Shown in pieces: positions 1 through 7,870 of a stretch of 38,608 nucleotides of DNA; within the stretch, counting starts at the first letter, position 1, and every line of letters starts with the position of its first letter. The stretch covers positions 1 through 38,608 of the forward strand of contig NZ_JBEXCV010000087.1 in the NCBI RefSeq assembly GCF_040605455.1, written 5' to 3'. This stretch comes from Embleya sp040605455. Lineage in GTDB: Bacteria; Actinomycetota; Actinomycetes; Streptomycetales; Streptomycetaceae. A program made the translations under genes and the position numbers. Under the pieces are notes generated by a model that was given only the letters and a program-made list of their open reading frames with translations, was not told the origin of the DNA and ran no database searches.

Positions 1-102
1 ACCACCTGGAACATCTGGAACGGCATCCGCGCCGCCCTCTCCACCGCCGCCGCCGTCGCCATGCTCAAAGCCCTCCGCCTCCACCGCCGCAACCGTGTCT
101 GA
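1..102 (+). CDS. DUF1772 / anthrone-oxygenase-like membrane protein, C-terminal end only
   Basis: Reading from base 1 gives 33 residues up to a TGA at 100-102, beginning TTWNIWNGIRAALSTAAAVA and ending in a basic tail. The W-N-x-x-R motif followed by an Ala-rich hydrophobic helix is typical of the last membrane helix of DUF1772 (anthrone oxygenase family) proteins. The rest of the gene lies outside the window. Members are small integral membrane proteins, mostly of unknown role. Assigned from this short end only, so the family call is tentative; that it is a coding end in this frame is more certain. It faces the EamA gene tail to tail across a palindrome at 228-253. Confidence 0.5.
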   Translation, partial: TTWNIWNGIRAALSTAAAVAMLKALRLHRRNRV

Positions 103-227
103 GCAGTGGACCACGCCCAACAGGTCTCCATGGACGGCCACGCGACGCGGAAGCACACGCCGGACGGGGATAGCCCGGCATGGCGTGTCGACCCGACGGT
201 CGTGAGGACGCCAGGGACCGGAAAGAC

Positions 228-253
228 GGCGTCGACGACCGGTCGTCGACGCC
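228..253. terminator. 26-bp perfect palindrome between convergent genes
   Basis: The left arm GGCGTCGACGACC (228-240) is followed at once by its exact reverse complement (241-253), so the 26 bases are a perfect palindrome. It lies between the 3' end of the DUF1772 gene (102) and the 3' end of the minus-strand EamA gene (283), where a bidirectional terminator is expected. There is no T-run. A true RNA hairpin needs a few unpaired loop bases, so the stem would be about 11 bp. Because the symmetry is gapless it could instead be a protein-binding site. Confidence 0.5.
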
Positions 254-282
254 TCGGGCGACGGACGGACGAGCATCGTCTC

Positions 283-1197
283 CTATCCTCGGTACCCCAT
301 CGCGTCAGCGGTCTCGTGGATGGGGCCCGTCACCACAGGGATTTCCGTGTTCCTCCTGGTCGCCAACACCGCGCCGCTCAAGATCAACACGAACGACGCC
401 CCGATCGCCCACGTGAACTTCTCGTCCAGGATCAACACCCCCGCCGCCACCGCGACCGCAGGGTTGACGTACGTGATCACGGTGGCTCGCGCCGCCCCCA
501 CCTCGCGCACCAGCTCGAAGAAGATCACCATCGCGATCGCGGTGCATACCAGCGCCAGCACGCCCAGCGCGCCGAGTGCCTTCCCATCGGGCACATGCGA
601 AGGCCACTGCGCGGCGGCCAACGGTAGGTACACCAACGCCGTACATCCCAGACAGACCGCCGTCATCGGCAGACTCGGCACGTCCTTGAGCTTGCGCTCC
701 GCCACCAGCGCCGCCCCGGCGTAGCACAGGGCGGTCGCCAACACCTCCACCGCCGCCCACGGGTCCCCGCCCCCGAGCGTCGGTCCGGCCAGTACCGCGA
801 CCCCGCCGAACCCGATCGCGAGCCCGGCCCAGCGCACCGGCCCCATCCGCTCCGTACCGCCGGTCAGGTACACCAGCACGGCCCCGAAGATCGGCACGGA
901 CGCGATCAACAGCCCGGCCGTCGAGCTGGACAACCGCCGCTCGGCGTCCGAAAGCATCCACCACGGCCCGACGAACTCGGTTACCGCGAACACGGCCAGC
1001 GGCCACCCGTACGGCGTCAGTTCCCGCATCCCCCCGCTCCGCAACGCGAACGGCAACAGCATCAGCGCGGCCATCCCGGTACGCGCGAACACCAGCACCC
1101 CCGGCGACACCTCGTCCACCGCCACCTTGATCAACAGATACGGCATCCCCCAGATCACGCACATGCACGCGAACAACAACGCCCCGCGACGACTCAT
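283..1197 (-). CDS. EamA-family (DMT superfamily) transporter
   Basis: Predicted 304-residue integral membrane protein with about ten hydrophobic helices arranged as two EamA repeats. The N-terminus MSRRGALLFACMCVIWGMPY and the P-x-x-x-x-x-R motif of the second helix (SPGVLVFARTGMAALMLLPF) are typical of the drug/metabolite transporter superfamily. Family members export amino acids, nucleotides or drugs; the substrate cannot be read here. The start at 1197 is preferred over upstream in-frame starts because homology begins there and GAGAGGAG precedes it at good spacing. An upstream extension to 1470 would add about 91 low-complexity residues. It appears to be a single transcription unit. Confidence 0.85.
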   Translation of the reverse strand: MSRRGALLFACMCVIWGMPYLLIKVAVDEVSPGVLVFARTGMAALMLLPFALRSGGMRELTPYGWPLAVFAVTEFVGPWWMLSDAERRLSSSTAGLLIASVPIFGAVLVYLTGGTERMGPVRWAGLAIGFGGVAVLAGPTLGGGDPWAAVEVLATALCYAGAALVAERKLKDVPSLPMTAVCLGCTALVYLPLAAAQWPSHVPDGKALGALGVLALVCTAIAMVIFFELVREVGAARATVITYVNPAVAVAAGVLILDEKFTWAIGASFVLILSGAVLATRRNTEIPVVTGPIHETADAMGYRG

Positions 1198-1497
1198 GGC
1201 CGTCTCCTCTCGGTCGCTTGATCGAAGAACGGTGTCGGAGGACTCGCGAGAGAGGCGCCCGTCATCGATTTCGGGTGCGGCACAGCCGCGATCGGGACGT
1301 CGAACGGTGCGACACCGGACTGTGTAGCCTCGCTGACGAGGAACTTTCGCAGGGGTGGCCGGGCCGTCCGTGTCCGACGGGGTGTGACCCCGCTGCCTTT
1401 GGCGGCACTGTTGCGCCTCTCGGTAGGCTCGCCGTCGTACCCTCTGCGCCGGAAGAGGGCGCCCGTGCATGCGGGCGCGGTTCGGCCCCCGGATCGA
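1198..1497. other. Intergenic region, EamA promoter side
   Basis: About 300 bases between the start of the EamA gene and the stop codon of the alpha/beta hydrolase, both on the minus strand. I see no convincing gene, repeat or strong hairpin. It should hold the EamA promoter, since the upstream gene is 300 bases away and not coupled, but no clear -35/-10 pair could be picked. Confidence 0.4.
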
Positions 1498-2166
1498 TCA
1501 CGCGGCGTCGAGAAGGATCTTCAGGAGTTCGCCCGGCGCATCGCGCATGACGTTGTGGCCGGAAGCCACACTGTGCACGTGCCATGCGGGATCGTTCGAC
1601 AGTCGCCGATGCACGGCCTGGAAAGGCGATCCCCCTTCCCAGTCGGTCGCGTACACGAAGTCCCGACGCTCGAACCGGTCGAGGCCGCCCTCGAGACGCA
1701 CTGCCTGCATCAGCGACGCCAACGGGTGTGGTGTGGCCCGTGGATCGAAGAACGGCAGTGGCTCGCTGGTGTAGCCGTCACGGCCGACGCCGCCGAGGTA
1801 CCACTCGCGTTCCCGGTCGGTCACCAGGGACCAACAGGATTCGCCGTCACGCGGCAGGAGAGCGTCGACGTACACGAGTCCTCGCACACGGTGCGGGGCA
1901 CGGTCGGCGGCACCGGTGATCACCATTCCCCCGTAGCTGTGCCCGACGAGTACGGCGTCGGCGATCTGCTCGTCCTCCAGGAGGTTGACCACATCCTGAA
2001 TGTGGGTGTCGAGGTTGACCGAGGCGGTCAACAGGTGCTTTCGGTCGCCGACACCGGTCAGGGTCAGGGCGTACGCCTGGTGGCCGTGTTCGCGAATGCC
2101 TCGGGCCAGGGGTTGGAAGGTCCAGGCGCCATGCCAGGCGCCGGGGATCAGGACAAAAGTGGTCAC
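1498..2166 (-). CDS. Alpha/beta-fold hydrolase (esterase/hydroxynitrile-lyase-like)
   Basis: 222-residue cytoplasmic hydrolase. It opens with MTTFVLIPGAWHGAWTFQPL, where the G-x-W-H-G segment forms the oxyanion region of the methylketone synthase/salicylate esterase type. The nucleophile elbow is GHSYGG with Ser77, and a late GHNVM supplies the likely catalytic His. The length is normal for the group. Start is GTG at 2166, preceded by CGGAG at six bases. It is the last gene of a probable operon with the quinone oxidoreductase (40-base gap) and the reductase-like gene, divergent from the LysR regulator. This suggests a LysR-controlled detoxification or small-molecule pathway; the substrate is unknown. 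Confidence 0.85.
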   Translation of the reverse strand: MTTFVLIPGAWHGAWTFQPLARGIREHGHQAYALTLTGVGDRKHLLTASVNLDTHIQDVVNLLEDEQIADAVLVGHSYGGMVITGAADRAPHRVRGLVYVDALLPRDGESCWSLVTDREREWYLGGVGRDGYTSEPLPFFDPRATPHPLASLMQAVRLEGGLDRFERRDFVYATDWEGGSPFQAVHRRLSNDPAWHVHSVASGHNVMRDAPGELLKILLDAA

Positions 2167-2205
2167 AGAAGTCTCCGAGGTTGCCGCGATGAGTGATGCC
2201 GGGAG

Positions 2206-3147
2206 TCAATCGACGGTGAGAACGATCTTTCCGACGGTGTGACCGCTCTGGCTGAGTTCGTGGGCCTTCGCCGCGAGTTCCAGGGGCAGCACCGCGTCGA
2301 TGTGCGGGCGCAGCCGGTCGGTCTCGACGAGCGCGGCGATCTCGCGCATCCCGGCCTGGTCGGCTTCGACGATGAGAAAGGCGGCACGGCGGCCCAGTGG
2401 CCGTGCCTGATCGGCCAGATATGCCTCCGCCGGTGAGGCGAGTGATACGAGGATGCCGCCCTCGGCCAAGGTGTCCAGCGAACGGGGCCCGTAGGTACCG
2501 CCGATGGTGTCGAGGACGACATCCATCTCACGGGCCCGCGTGGTGAAGTCGGTCAGGGTGTAGTCAACGGTCTCGTCGATGCCCAACTCGCGCAGGAAGC
2601 CGTGTCGGGCGGAGCGGGCCGTGCCGATGACGTACGCGCCACGGGCTTTGGCGATCTGGACGGCGAGATGGCCGACGCCGCCGGCCGCGGCGTGGATCAA
2701 CACCCGGTTCCCGGGTCCCACGCTCGCGGTGTCGATCAGGGACTGCCATGCGGTGAGCGCGGCCAACGGCAATGCCGCGGCTTCCACGTGGGAGATGCCG
2801 GGCGGTTTGGGCACCAGGTGGCGCGCGGGCGAGGTGACGTATTCGGCATAGGTGCCTGCCGGGCGCGGGTGCCGCGGAAGGCCGAAGACCTCGGCGCCGG
2901 GGGCAAGGGTGGTCACTCCCGGCCCTACTTCCTCGACGACGCCGGAGACATCCCAGCCCAGCCGTACCGGTGTGTGGCCTCCCGCCAACCCCCCGGATGC
3001 GCGATGCCAGGCGTCGGTCGGGTTGACGCCGGCCGCGTGCACTCGCACGAGTACTTCGGCGGGTCCGGGGACGGGCCGCTCGACCTCGATGAGCTTCAAC
3101 ACCTCGGGCCCCCCGAATGAGTCCTGGCCGATGGCTCGCATCGTCAT
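2206..3147 (-). CDS. NADP-dependent zinc-type alcohol dehydrogenase / quinone oxidoreductase
   Basis: 313-residue MDR-superfamily enzyme. The start MTMRAIGQDSFGGPEVLKLI is typical of the quinone oxidoreductase branch. The N-terminal GroES-like domain ends near residue 125, followed by a Rossmann domain with the nucleotide motif HAAAGGVGHLAVQIAKARGA near residues 152-171. The catalytic-zinc Cys/His set of classical alcohol dehydrogenases is absent, as expected for QOR enzymes, so it probably uses NADPH to reduce quinones or enones. The C-terminus ends GKIVLTVD in normal style. The start at 3147 has AGGAAGGAA upstream. Middle gene of the LysR-divergent group. Confidence 0.88.
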   Translation of the reverse strand: MTMRAIGQDSFGGPEVLKLIEVERPVPGPAEVLVRVHAAGVNPTDAWHRASGGLAGGHTPVRLGWDVSGVVEEVGPGVTTLAPGAEVFGLPRHPRPAGTYAEYVTSPARHLVPKPPGISHVEAAALPLAALTAWQSLIDTASVGPGNRVLIHAAAGGVGHLAVQIAKARGAYVIGTARSARHGFLRELGIDETVDYTLTDFTTRAREMDVVLDTIGGTYGPRSLDTLAEGGILVSLASPAEAYLADQARPLGRRAAFLIVEADQAGMREIAALVETDRLRPHIDAVLPLELAAKAHELSQSGHTVGKIVLTVD

Positions 3148-3221
3148 CGTGTTCCTTCCTGTGGTGATCGTCCGCGGTAGGACGTCTCTTGGTGTGGCGG
3201 GCGGAACGGCGATACGCCGTG

Positions 3222-3659
3222 TCAGGCCGGCCGGTAGTGCAGGTGCACCACGCCGGCGCAGGCGTGCGTCACCTCGACCAAGGCGAGCGGGATGCGCTCA
3301 CCGTTGGTGGGGAACAGTCGTCGCCCCGCACCCACTACGATCGGGTGCATCAGCAGGTGCAGATCGTCGAGGAGGCCGACCCGCAGTAGGGAGCGGGTCA
3401 GCGTGATGCTGCCGGAGACGTCGATGTCACTGCCGGGTTGCCGCTTGAGCACGGCCAAGCCGGCGGCGACATCGCGCCCGAGGACTCGGGCGTCGTCCCA
3501 CTCGGCCACGTCCTCCGCGACGGGGCGCAAATGGGCCGCGAAGTGCGAAGGGTGCCCCTCCGGCAAAGTCCCCACCACGCCGTCCAGGGACACCGGCAGC
3601 GTGGCCACGATCCGACGCAGACGCGCTCCCGTCGCCTCGGCGGTCCCTGGGATCGTCAT
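3222..3659 (-). CDS. Dihydrofolate reductase-family (RibD C-terminal) protein with an apparent internal deletion
   Basis: 145 residues, against about 180-200 for this family. The start RIVATLPVSLDGVV matches the first strand of RibD_C/DHFR-like proteins, and the later part (LAVLKRQPGSDIDVSGSITL, then HPIVVGAGRRLFP) matches their second half. The middle block that normally carries the W-x-D and LLLGRxTYE motifs is missing between about residues 33 and 53, with the reading frame kept. Family members are NADPH-dependent reductases; without the central block activity is doubtful. The start at 3659 has GGAG nearby. It leads the operon divergent from LysR. It may be a recent in-frame deletion or a divergent short form. 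Confidence 0.7.
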   Translation of the reverse strand: MTIPGTAEATGARLRRIVATLPVSLDGVVGTLPEGHPSHFAAHLRPVAEDVAEWDDARVLGRDVAAGLAVLKRQPGSDIDVSGSITLTRSLLRVGLLDDLHLLMHPIVVGAGRRLFPTNGERIPLALVEVTHACAGVVHLHYRPA

Positions 3660-3831
3660 CGTTCACTCCAAGTCATGGCCGTAGCGGGGATCGGGCCCTC
3701 CCCTGCGAGGCCCGATCACTGCCGTCTTGGCCGGTCGGGATAACGTGTTCGATCCAACCGTCACCTGCCGGAGCGCATCAAGGCCCGCTCGAAGCATGGT
3801 TGTTTAGCCGGATTCAATAACGGAGCGTGAC
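3660..3831. promoter_or_regulatory. Divergent promoter region of the LysR regulon
   Basis: The 172 bases between the reductase-like gene (leftward) and the LysR gene (rightward) must hold both promoters and, by family rule, the LysR binding site (T-N11-A type). It includes an AT-rich patch around 3800-3820, unusual for this DNA. I could not single out a convincing operator. Confidence 0.5.
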
Positions 3832-4728
3832 GTGCTGCTGGAACGGGTGGAAGTACAGACCTTCCTGGCGCTCGCTGAGGAACTGCACTTCGGACGTGTC
3901 GCCGAGCGCCTGGGCCTGACTACCGGCCGGGTCAGCCAGACCATCAAGAAACTCGAACGCCGCGTTGGCGCTCCCCTGTTCGAGCGCACCACTCGCCAGG
4001 TCCGCCTGACCCCGCTGGGCCGTCAATTCGCCGACGAACTGGCCCCGCTGGTACGCGACATGGACGACACGCTGCGCCGAGCCGTGGACGCCGCGCGCGG
4101 GGTGACCGGTGTGCTCCGAGCCGGATTCCTGGGAGCCGCAGCAGGTCAATTGTTGCTCAAGTCCATCCCCGTGTTCGCGGCCCGCCACCCCGACTGCGAA
4201 GTCCACATTCACGAGACGCAGGTCCACGACGCCATCGGACGGCTGAGTGCGGGTGAACTCGACGTCCTGATCACGGCCCTGCCGATGTCGGGAGTGATCA
4301 CCGGGCCCGTCCTGCTGTCCGAGACTCGGGTGCTGGCCGTACCGGCGACACCCTCGTGGTCATCGCGCACATCGGTGTCGATCGAGATTCTCGCGGACCA
4401 GCCGGTGATCCAGATGTCCGCGAACATGCCCGAGGAACTGCGCATCGATCGCTCGCCCGCGCAGACCCCCTCCGGCAGGCCGATCCACAAGGGCCCGACC
4501 GCCACCACGTTCCCCGAGGCACTCGCCCTCATCGCCTCCGGCAAAGGCGTCTTCCCGGTCGGCGAACACGCCGCGCACTTCTACCCGCGCCCCGACATCA
4601 CCTACGTCCCCTTCCACGACGCCGCCCCCATCCGGTGGGGCCCGGTCTGGCTGGACAGCAACAACATCGCCCGCGTCCGGGCTTTCGTCCGCGCTGCCGA
4701 GGACGCCTGCGACGGAATCGTCGCCTGA
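3832..4728 (+). CDS. LysR-family transcriptional regulator
   Basis: 298 residues, normal for the family. The N-terminal winged helix-turn-helix covers roughly residues 1-60 (FLALAEELHFGRVAERLGLT, then VSQTIKKLERRVGAPLFERT), followed by the periplasmic-binding-protein-like effector domain. Start is GTG at 3832 with GGAG at 3822-3825. It is divergent from the reductase/oxidoreductase/hydrolase genes, the classical layout in which the LysR protein controls its neighbours and itself in response to a pathway compound. The effector is unknown. Confidence 0.9.
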   Translation: MLLERVEVQTFLALAEELHFGRVAERLGLTTGRVSQTIKKLERRVGAPLFERTTRQVRLTPLGRQFADELAPLVRDMDDTLRRAVDAARGVTGVLRAGFLGAAAGQLLLKSIPVFAARHPDCEVHIHETQVHDAIGRLSAGELDVLITALPMSGVITGPVLLSETRVLAVPATPSWSSRTSVSIEILADQPVIQMSANMPEELRIDRSPAQTPSGRPIHKGPTATTFPEALALIASGKGVFPVGEHAAHFYPRPDITYVPFHDAAPIRWGPVWLDSNNIARVRAFVRAAEDACDGIVA

Positions 4729-5070
4729 GCGGACATCTGCGGACCCGGACGCCGGCGGCGGCGCGGCATTCGCGGGTGGCGGCGACGCGTTGTTCGGATC
4801 CGCACCACCGATACGGGCACCATCGCGCGACTGCGCGTGAACGTGGCCTGGCAGGCCGGTAGTTCGTGCGGCGTCGGTTCGACGCCCGCCCTGCGGCATG
4901 ATCGCGGCGGCCGGGACCCGGCCGGCCGACGGTTGCGCGAACTGCTGTGCCGCACATGAGTTGGCCGGGTCGAGCCGGCCGCGCGCGGCCGGGCGTGCTG
5001 TTGCTGCGGCCATCGCTCGTCGTTCCGTTGGCGGGTCACCCGTGCGAGTGCCATGGGAAAAGGCGCGATA
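4729..5070. other. Non-coding stretch after LysR, no gene seen
   Basis: About 340 bases following the LysR stop. Open frames exist on both strands because of high GC, but none shows recognisable motifs or a good start with a ribosome site. It forms the left part of a degraded region that continues to 5756. Confidence 0.4.
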
Positions 5071-5193
5071 TCAAGCACCGGCCGGCGGCGGTGCGAGCTC
5101 GGCCGCGACCTCGACGGCGATCTCGATGGCCCGGCCGGCAAGTGGTGAGTGGGTGCGTCCGGCCCGCCAGTGCAGGTAGAGCGAGGGGTTGGC
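5071..5193 (-). pseudogene. LysR-like C-terminal remnant
   Basis: The minus-strand frame ending at 5071 gives a 40-residue tail containing NPSLYLHWRAGRTHSPLAG, followed by an Ala/Glu-rich helix. This resembles the C-terminal end of LysR effector domains (a strand with W-R, then the last helix). Nothing recognisable precedes it, and a different remnant on the other strand begins at the same point. Read as a truncated gene end; the family call is tentative. Confidence 0.35.
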
Positions 5194-5380
5194 GGAGCAG
5201 TTCGCCGAGGGTGGCGACGAGGCGCCCGACTGGTCCGACCGCGAGGCGGTCATCGCGTACTACACCGACGGCGAGCGCGCCTTCGCGGGCACCATCCCCG
5301 TCGACGAGGAGTGGGTACGCCGCGTCGTCGGCCGCGCCTGGGACCGCAGCCCGGCCCTGGCGTCGGCGCAGAACCACTGG
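5189..5380 (+). pseudogene. Alpha/beta hydrolase internal fragment
   Basis: 64 residues including EAPDWSDREAVIAYYTDGER and ending WDRSPALASAQNHW. This matches the cap region of alpha/beta hydrolases, where a D-x-x-x-V-x-Y-x-x-x-x-R-x-x-A-G stretch is followed by a helix ending in A-x-Q-N-H. There is no nucleophile elbow before it, and the frame then runs into unrelated sequence. It is a broken internal piece, fused at about 5371-5380 to another remnant. Confidence 0.45.
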
Positions 5381-5493
5381 CGTACGCCGCAGCCGGCGCA
5401 ACCTGGTGGCTGCCGGAGTTCGAACCGGGTGTACCGCTCGACACGGTGCGCGGCGTACTCCGCGACGGGCCGGGAAGTCCGGGCGGCAATTGA
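5371..5493 (+). pseudogene. LLM-class (F420/flavin) oxidoreductase C-terminal fragment
   Basis: The last 40 residues before a TGA read YAAAGATWWLPEFEPG and then VRGVLRDGPG. The A-G-A-T-W-W motif followed by a short helix and R-x-G-P is characteristic of the C-terminus of actinobacterial luciferase-like monooxygenase-class proteins. The rest of the gene is gone and its upstream join lies inside the hydrolase fragment, which indicates a deletion joining two genes. Confidence 0.5.
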
Positions 5494-5618
5494 GCTGTTC
5501 GACTACGACGTCGAACCGAGCCGCCACAAGCGTGCGGCTGCGAGCGGCCGTTGACGCCCCGCGGGTCGATTCCAAAGCTGTCCTGGGTCGGGTGGGTCGG
5601 CGACCGACCCCGTGCCTG

Positions 5619-5756
5619 GTGCAACTCGGCGAATCCGAACAGATCGCCGCCGCACTCGCCGCCGCCCACCGCGAGGCGCCCGGCGATGTACGCGACCGGC
5701 CCACCATCCGCCGCATCGTCACCGAACTCGCCCAACGACCTGTCCCTCGCCGACGG
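5619..5756 (+). pseudogene. Coding-like fragment of unknown family
   Basis: In this frame codons have strong G/C third positions and give a helical, charged segment (QLGESEQIAAALAAAHREAP, then a VRDRPTIRRIVTELAQR helix). I do not recognise the family. It looks like the end of a small helix-turn-helix or repressor-type protein. It has no clear start and runs into the 3' end of the quinone reductase gene on the other strand. Confidence 0.25.
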
Positions 5757-6536
5757 TCAACCCCGCACGTGCAGGCCGAAACCCTTGCGGCCCGGCACTT
5801 CCAGGCCCTCCTTCAACCGCAGTGACGGGATCTCGTAGTCACCGAAGTTCTGGCGCCGGAACGCGATCGGCTCGGTCGTCTCCAGCGACAGCAGCCGCTC
5901 CTTCCACGCCTTCGCGGCGTCCTCGAAGTCGCCGCCGGTGATCCTGTCGGCGCCGTACAGCACGAACGGCGGCAGCACCTCGATGCCCGGGTAGTACAGG
6001 ATCCCGTGGTGGATCGGGAACAGCAGGTCCTCGATCGGGCCGTTGATCCCGCGATCGGTGTAGTGCGACTCCGGGCCCCCGACGGTCACCGACAGGATCG
6101 CCCGCCGCCCCTGCAGCGTCCCCTCACCGAAACGCTCGCCGTACCGGGTCTCGTCGTGCGCTCCGACGCCGTACGCGAAGCGGAAGGAGAACACCCGGTC
6201 CACCCAGCCTTTGAGGATCGCCGGCATCGTGTACCACCACATCGGAAACTGGAAGACCACCGTGTCGGCCCACAGCAGCTTCTCCTGCTCGGCCGCCACG
6301 TCGGACGTGAGCGCGCCGGCGTCGTACGCCCCGCCCGAACTCGGCACCACCCGCAGCGGCCTCGTGGCGTACTCGCCGAAATCCGCCGCGTCCACCACGG
6401 CCTTCCAGTTCATCGCGTACAGGTCGCTCACCCGCACCTCGTGCCCGGCGGCTTCGAGAGTGGACACGGCGAGGTCCTTCAGTGAGCCGTTCAGCGAACG
6501 CGGCTCGGGGTGGGCGTAGACGATGAGCGTCTTCAT
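5757..6536 (-). CDS. NAD(P)H:quinone oxidoreductase, flavodoxin-like (MdaB/NQO type)
   Basis: 259 residues. The flavodoxin-like fold opens with MKTLIVYAHPEPRSLNGSLK, where H-P-x-x-x-S-x-N binds the FMN/FAD phosphate. Later FQFPMWWYTMPAILKGWVDR is the conserved active-site block of the NQO/MdaB family, followed by the TVGGPE segment. These cytoplasmic flavoproteins reduce quinones by two electrons. The start at 6536 is chosen because homology begins there and AAGGGA precedes it; an in-frame extension to 6614 has no family similarity. It is divergent from the XRE regulator at 6680, which probably controls it. Confidence 0.9.
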   Translation of the reverse strand: MKTLIVYAHPEPRSLNGSLKDLAVSTLEAAGHEVRVSDLYAMNWKAVVDAADFGEYATRPLRVVPSSGGAYDAGALTSDVAAEQEKLLWADTVVFQFPMWWYTMPAILKGWVDRVFSFRFAYGVGAHDETRYGERFGEGTLQGRRAILSVTVGGPESHYTDRGINGPIEDLLFPIHHGILYYPGIEVLPPFVLYGADRITGGDFEDAAKAWKERLLSLETTEPIAFRRQNFGDYEIPSLRLKEGLEVPGRKGFGLHVRG

Positions 6537-6679
6537 GGCTGTTCCCTTCAACGAGGTGTGTCGCCATCGATGCTCGCCCGCCGAGGCCGCGTCGTTCAGG
6601 GGCGCCTCTTCCATCGGACGGGACTTCCTGGTATCGGCAGGGCCACCTTCGCGGGCACCACCGAGGCCATACTGGGGGC
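6537..6679. promoter_or_regulatory. Divergent promoter region, quinone reductase / XRE regulator
   Basis: 143 bases between divergent starts. On the plus strand CATACT (6668-6673) lies seven bases before the ATG at 6680, the position of a -10 box whose transcript would begin at the start codon. The only purine run, GGGGG, is one base from the ATG, too close for a ribosome site. A leaderless message for the regulator is therefore likely. No clear -35 was found. Confidence 0.4.
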
Positions 6680-7531
6680 ATGGACGATCTTGCGGGCTTC
6701 CTGCGCACCCGGCGCTCCCGAGTCGACCCTTCCGCCGTCGGCATCCCCACCGACAGTCGCCGCCGCGTCGAAGGGCTGCGCCGCGAAGAGGTCGCGCACC
6801 TGTCCGGGGTCAGCGTCGACTACTACGTACGCCTGGAGCAGGGCCGCGCGACCCAACCCTCCGAGCAGGTCCTCGACGCGCTCGCCCGCGTCCTCGGCCT
6901 CGACGAGACCGAATGCGAGCACCTCCACCGGCTCGCCCGGCAGCGCCGCCGCCGCGCGAAGGCGCCGGGTGGGCGGGTCCGGCCGGAGCTGCTGCGTGTC
7001 CTCGACCTGGTCGCCGACGCACCCGCGCTGGTCATGGACCACCGCTTGGACGTGCTGGCCGGGAACCGCCTCGCCGGGCTCCTCTACGGCCGGGAGATGC
7101 CGGGCCTGAACACCGCCCGGCACATCTTCCTGGAGGAGGCCGAACGCGGCCTTTACGCGGACTGGGAGCAATGCACCCTCGACGTGGTCGGGCATCTGCG
7201 CCTGGCCGCCGGCAAGTACCCCGAGGACCCCCGCCTGGCCTCGCTCATCGGCGAGCTGGCGATGGGCAGCGAGCGCTTCCGTCGCCTCTGGGCCCGAGCG
7301 GACGTCCGCGCCCGCACACATGGACGCAAGGCGTACCGACACCCGCTGGTGGGACTGCTGGAACTGCACCAGGAGAACTTCGCGCTACCGGACGAATCAG
7401 GCATGGAGCTGCTGGTGCTGTCCGCGGCATCCGGGAGCCCGACCGAGGACGGGCTGCGCCTGCTGGGCACGCTCACTGGTGATGGACATCCCACCGTGAA
7501 CGGCCTGCCGGTAACGAATGTGTCGGGGTAA
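6680..7531 (+). CDS. XRE-family helix-turn-helix regulator with MmyB-like ligand-binding domain
   Basis: 283 residues. The N-terminal HTH covers roughly residues 5-75 (LAGFLRTRRSRVDPSAVGIP, then EEVAHLSGVSVDYYVRLEQG), followed by the MmyB-like domain from about residue 105 (LDLVADAPALVMDHRLDVLA). This architecture is very common in Streptomyces. Its members usually sit divergent from a short-chain or flavin oxidoreductase, as here, and are thought to repress it in response to a small molecule. The transcript is likely leaderless. The 3' end carries a short tandem duplication that includes the stop codon. Confidence 0.9.
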   Translation: MDDLAGFLRTRRSRVDPSAVGIPTDSRRRVEGLRREEVAHLSGVSVDYYVRLEQGRATQPSEQVLDALARVLGLDETECEHLHRLARQRRRRAKAPGGRVRPELLRVLDLVADAPALVMDHRLDVLAGNRLAGLLYGREMPGLNTARHIFLEEAERGLYADWEQCTLDVVGHLRLAAGKYPEDPRLASLIGELAMGSERFRRLWARADVRARTHGRKAYRHPLVGLLELHQENFALPDESGMELLVLSAASGSPTEDGLRLLGTLTGDGHPTVNGLPVTNVSG

Positions 7532-7541
7532 CGAATGTGTC
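7511..7541. repeat. 14-bp direct repeat with 17-base period across a stop codon
   Basis: GTAACGAATGTGTC occurs at 7511-7524 and again at 7528-7541. The stop codon of the XRE gene (TAA, 7529-7531) lies inside the second copy. The pattern fits a small tandem duplication at the gene end, which may have shortened the protein. Confidence 0.7.
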
Positions 7542-7870
7542 ATGAGCCGCAATGGGCCGTTGGCCCGGTGGAGGTCGGCTCCGCCGGTACCCGAGACCGT
7601 GGTGACCCGGTTCGAGCAACGGCACCGTTTCGAGTTCCGTTCTCCCATCGCTCGTTCGCTCGTTCGTCACCACGGTGAGCGGCGGGGTGCCGGGCCTGGC
7701 CATGGGCTCTTCGAGTTCGGCAGCAGACCGTGGGTCGACTGGCAGGGCGACCAGGGCGACGACTGGGCCGATCTGAGTCGGAGCGGATCCAGCGCCATCG
7801 AGGGCGCGGCGCGATCCATGTCCGCGCGGACCGGGGCAGCAACTCGGTCCCCCGGCGTACCGGGTTCATG
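7532..7870. other. Intergenic region between convergent XRE and aquaporin genes
   Basis: About 340 bases with no recognisable gene. It contains an 11-bp inverted repeat, ACCGTGGTGAC at 7596-7606 and its reverse complement at 7666-7676, 59 bases apart, enclosing CGTTCGCT-type short repeats near 7650-7665. A terminator is expected between these converging genes, but no compact hairpin stands out. Confidence 0.4.

Noticed and set aside
7596..7676. Inverted repeat of 11 bp as an insertion-sequence end pair
   Set aside because: The enclosed 59 bases cannot encode a transposase, there is no target-site duplication, and the arms show no known IS end.
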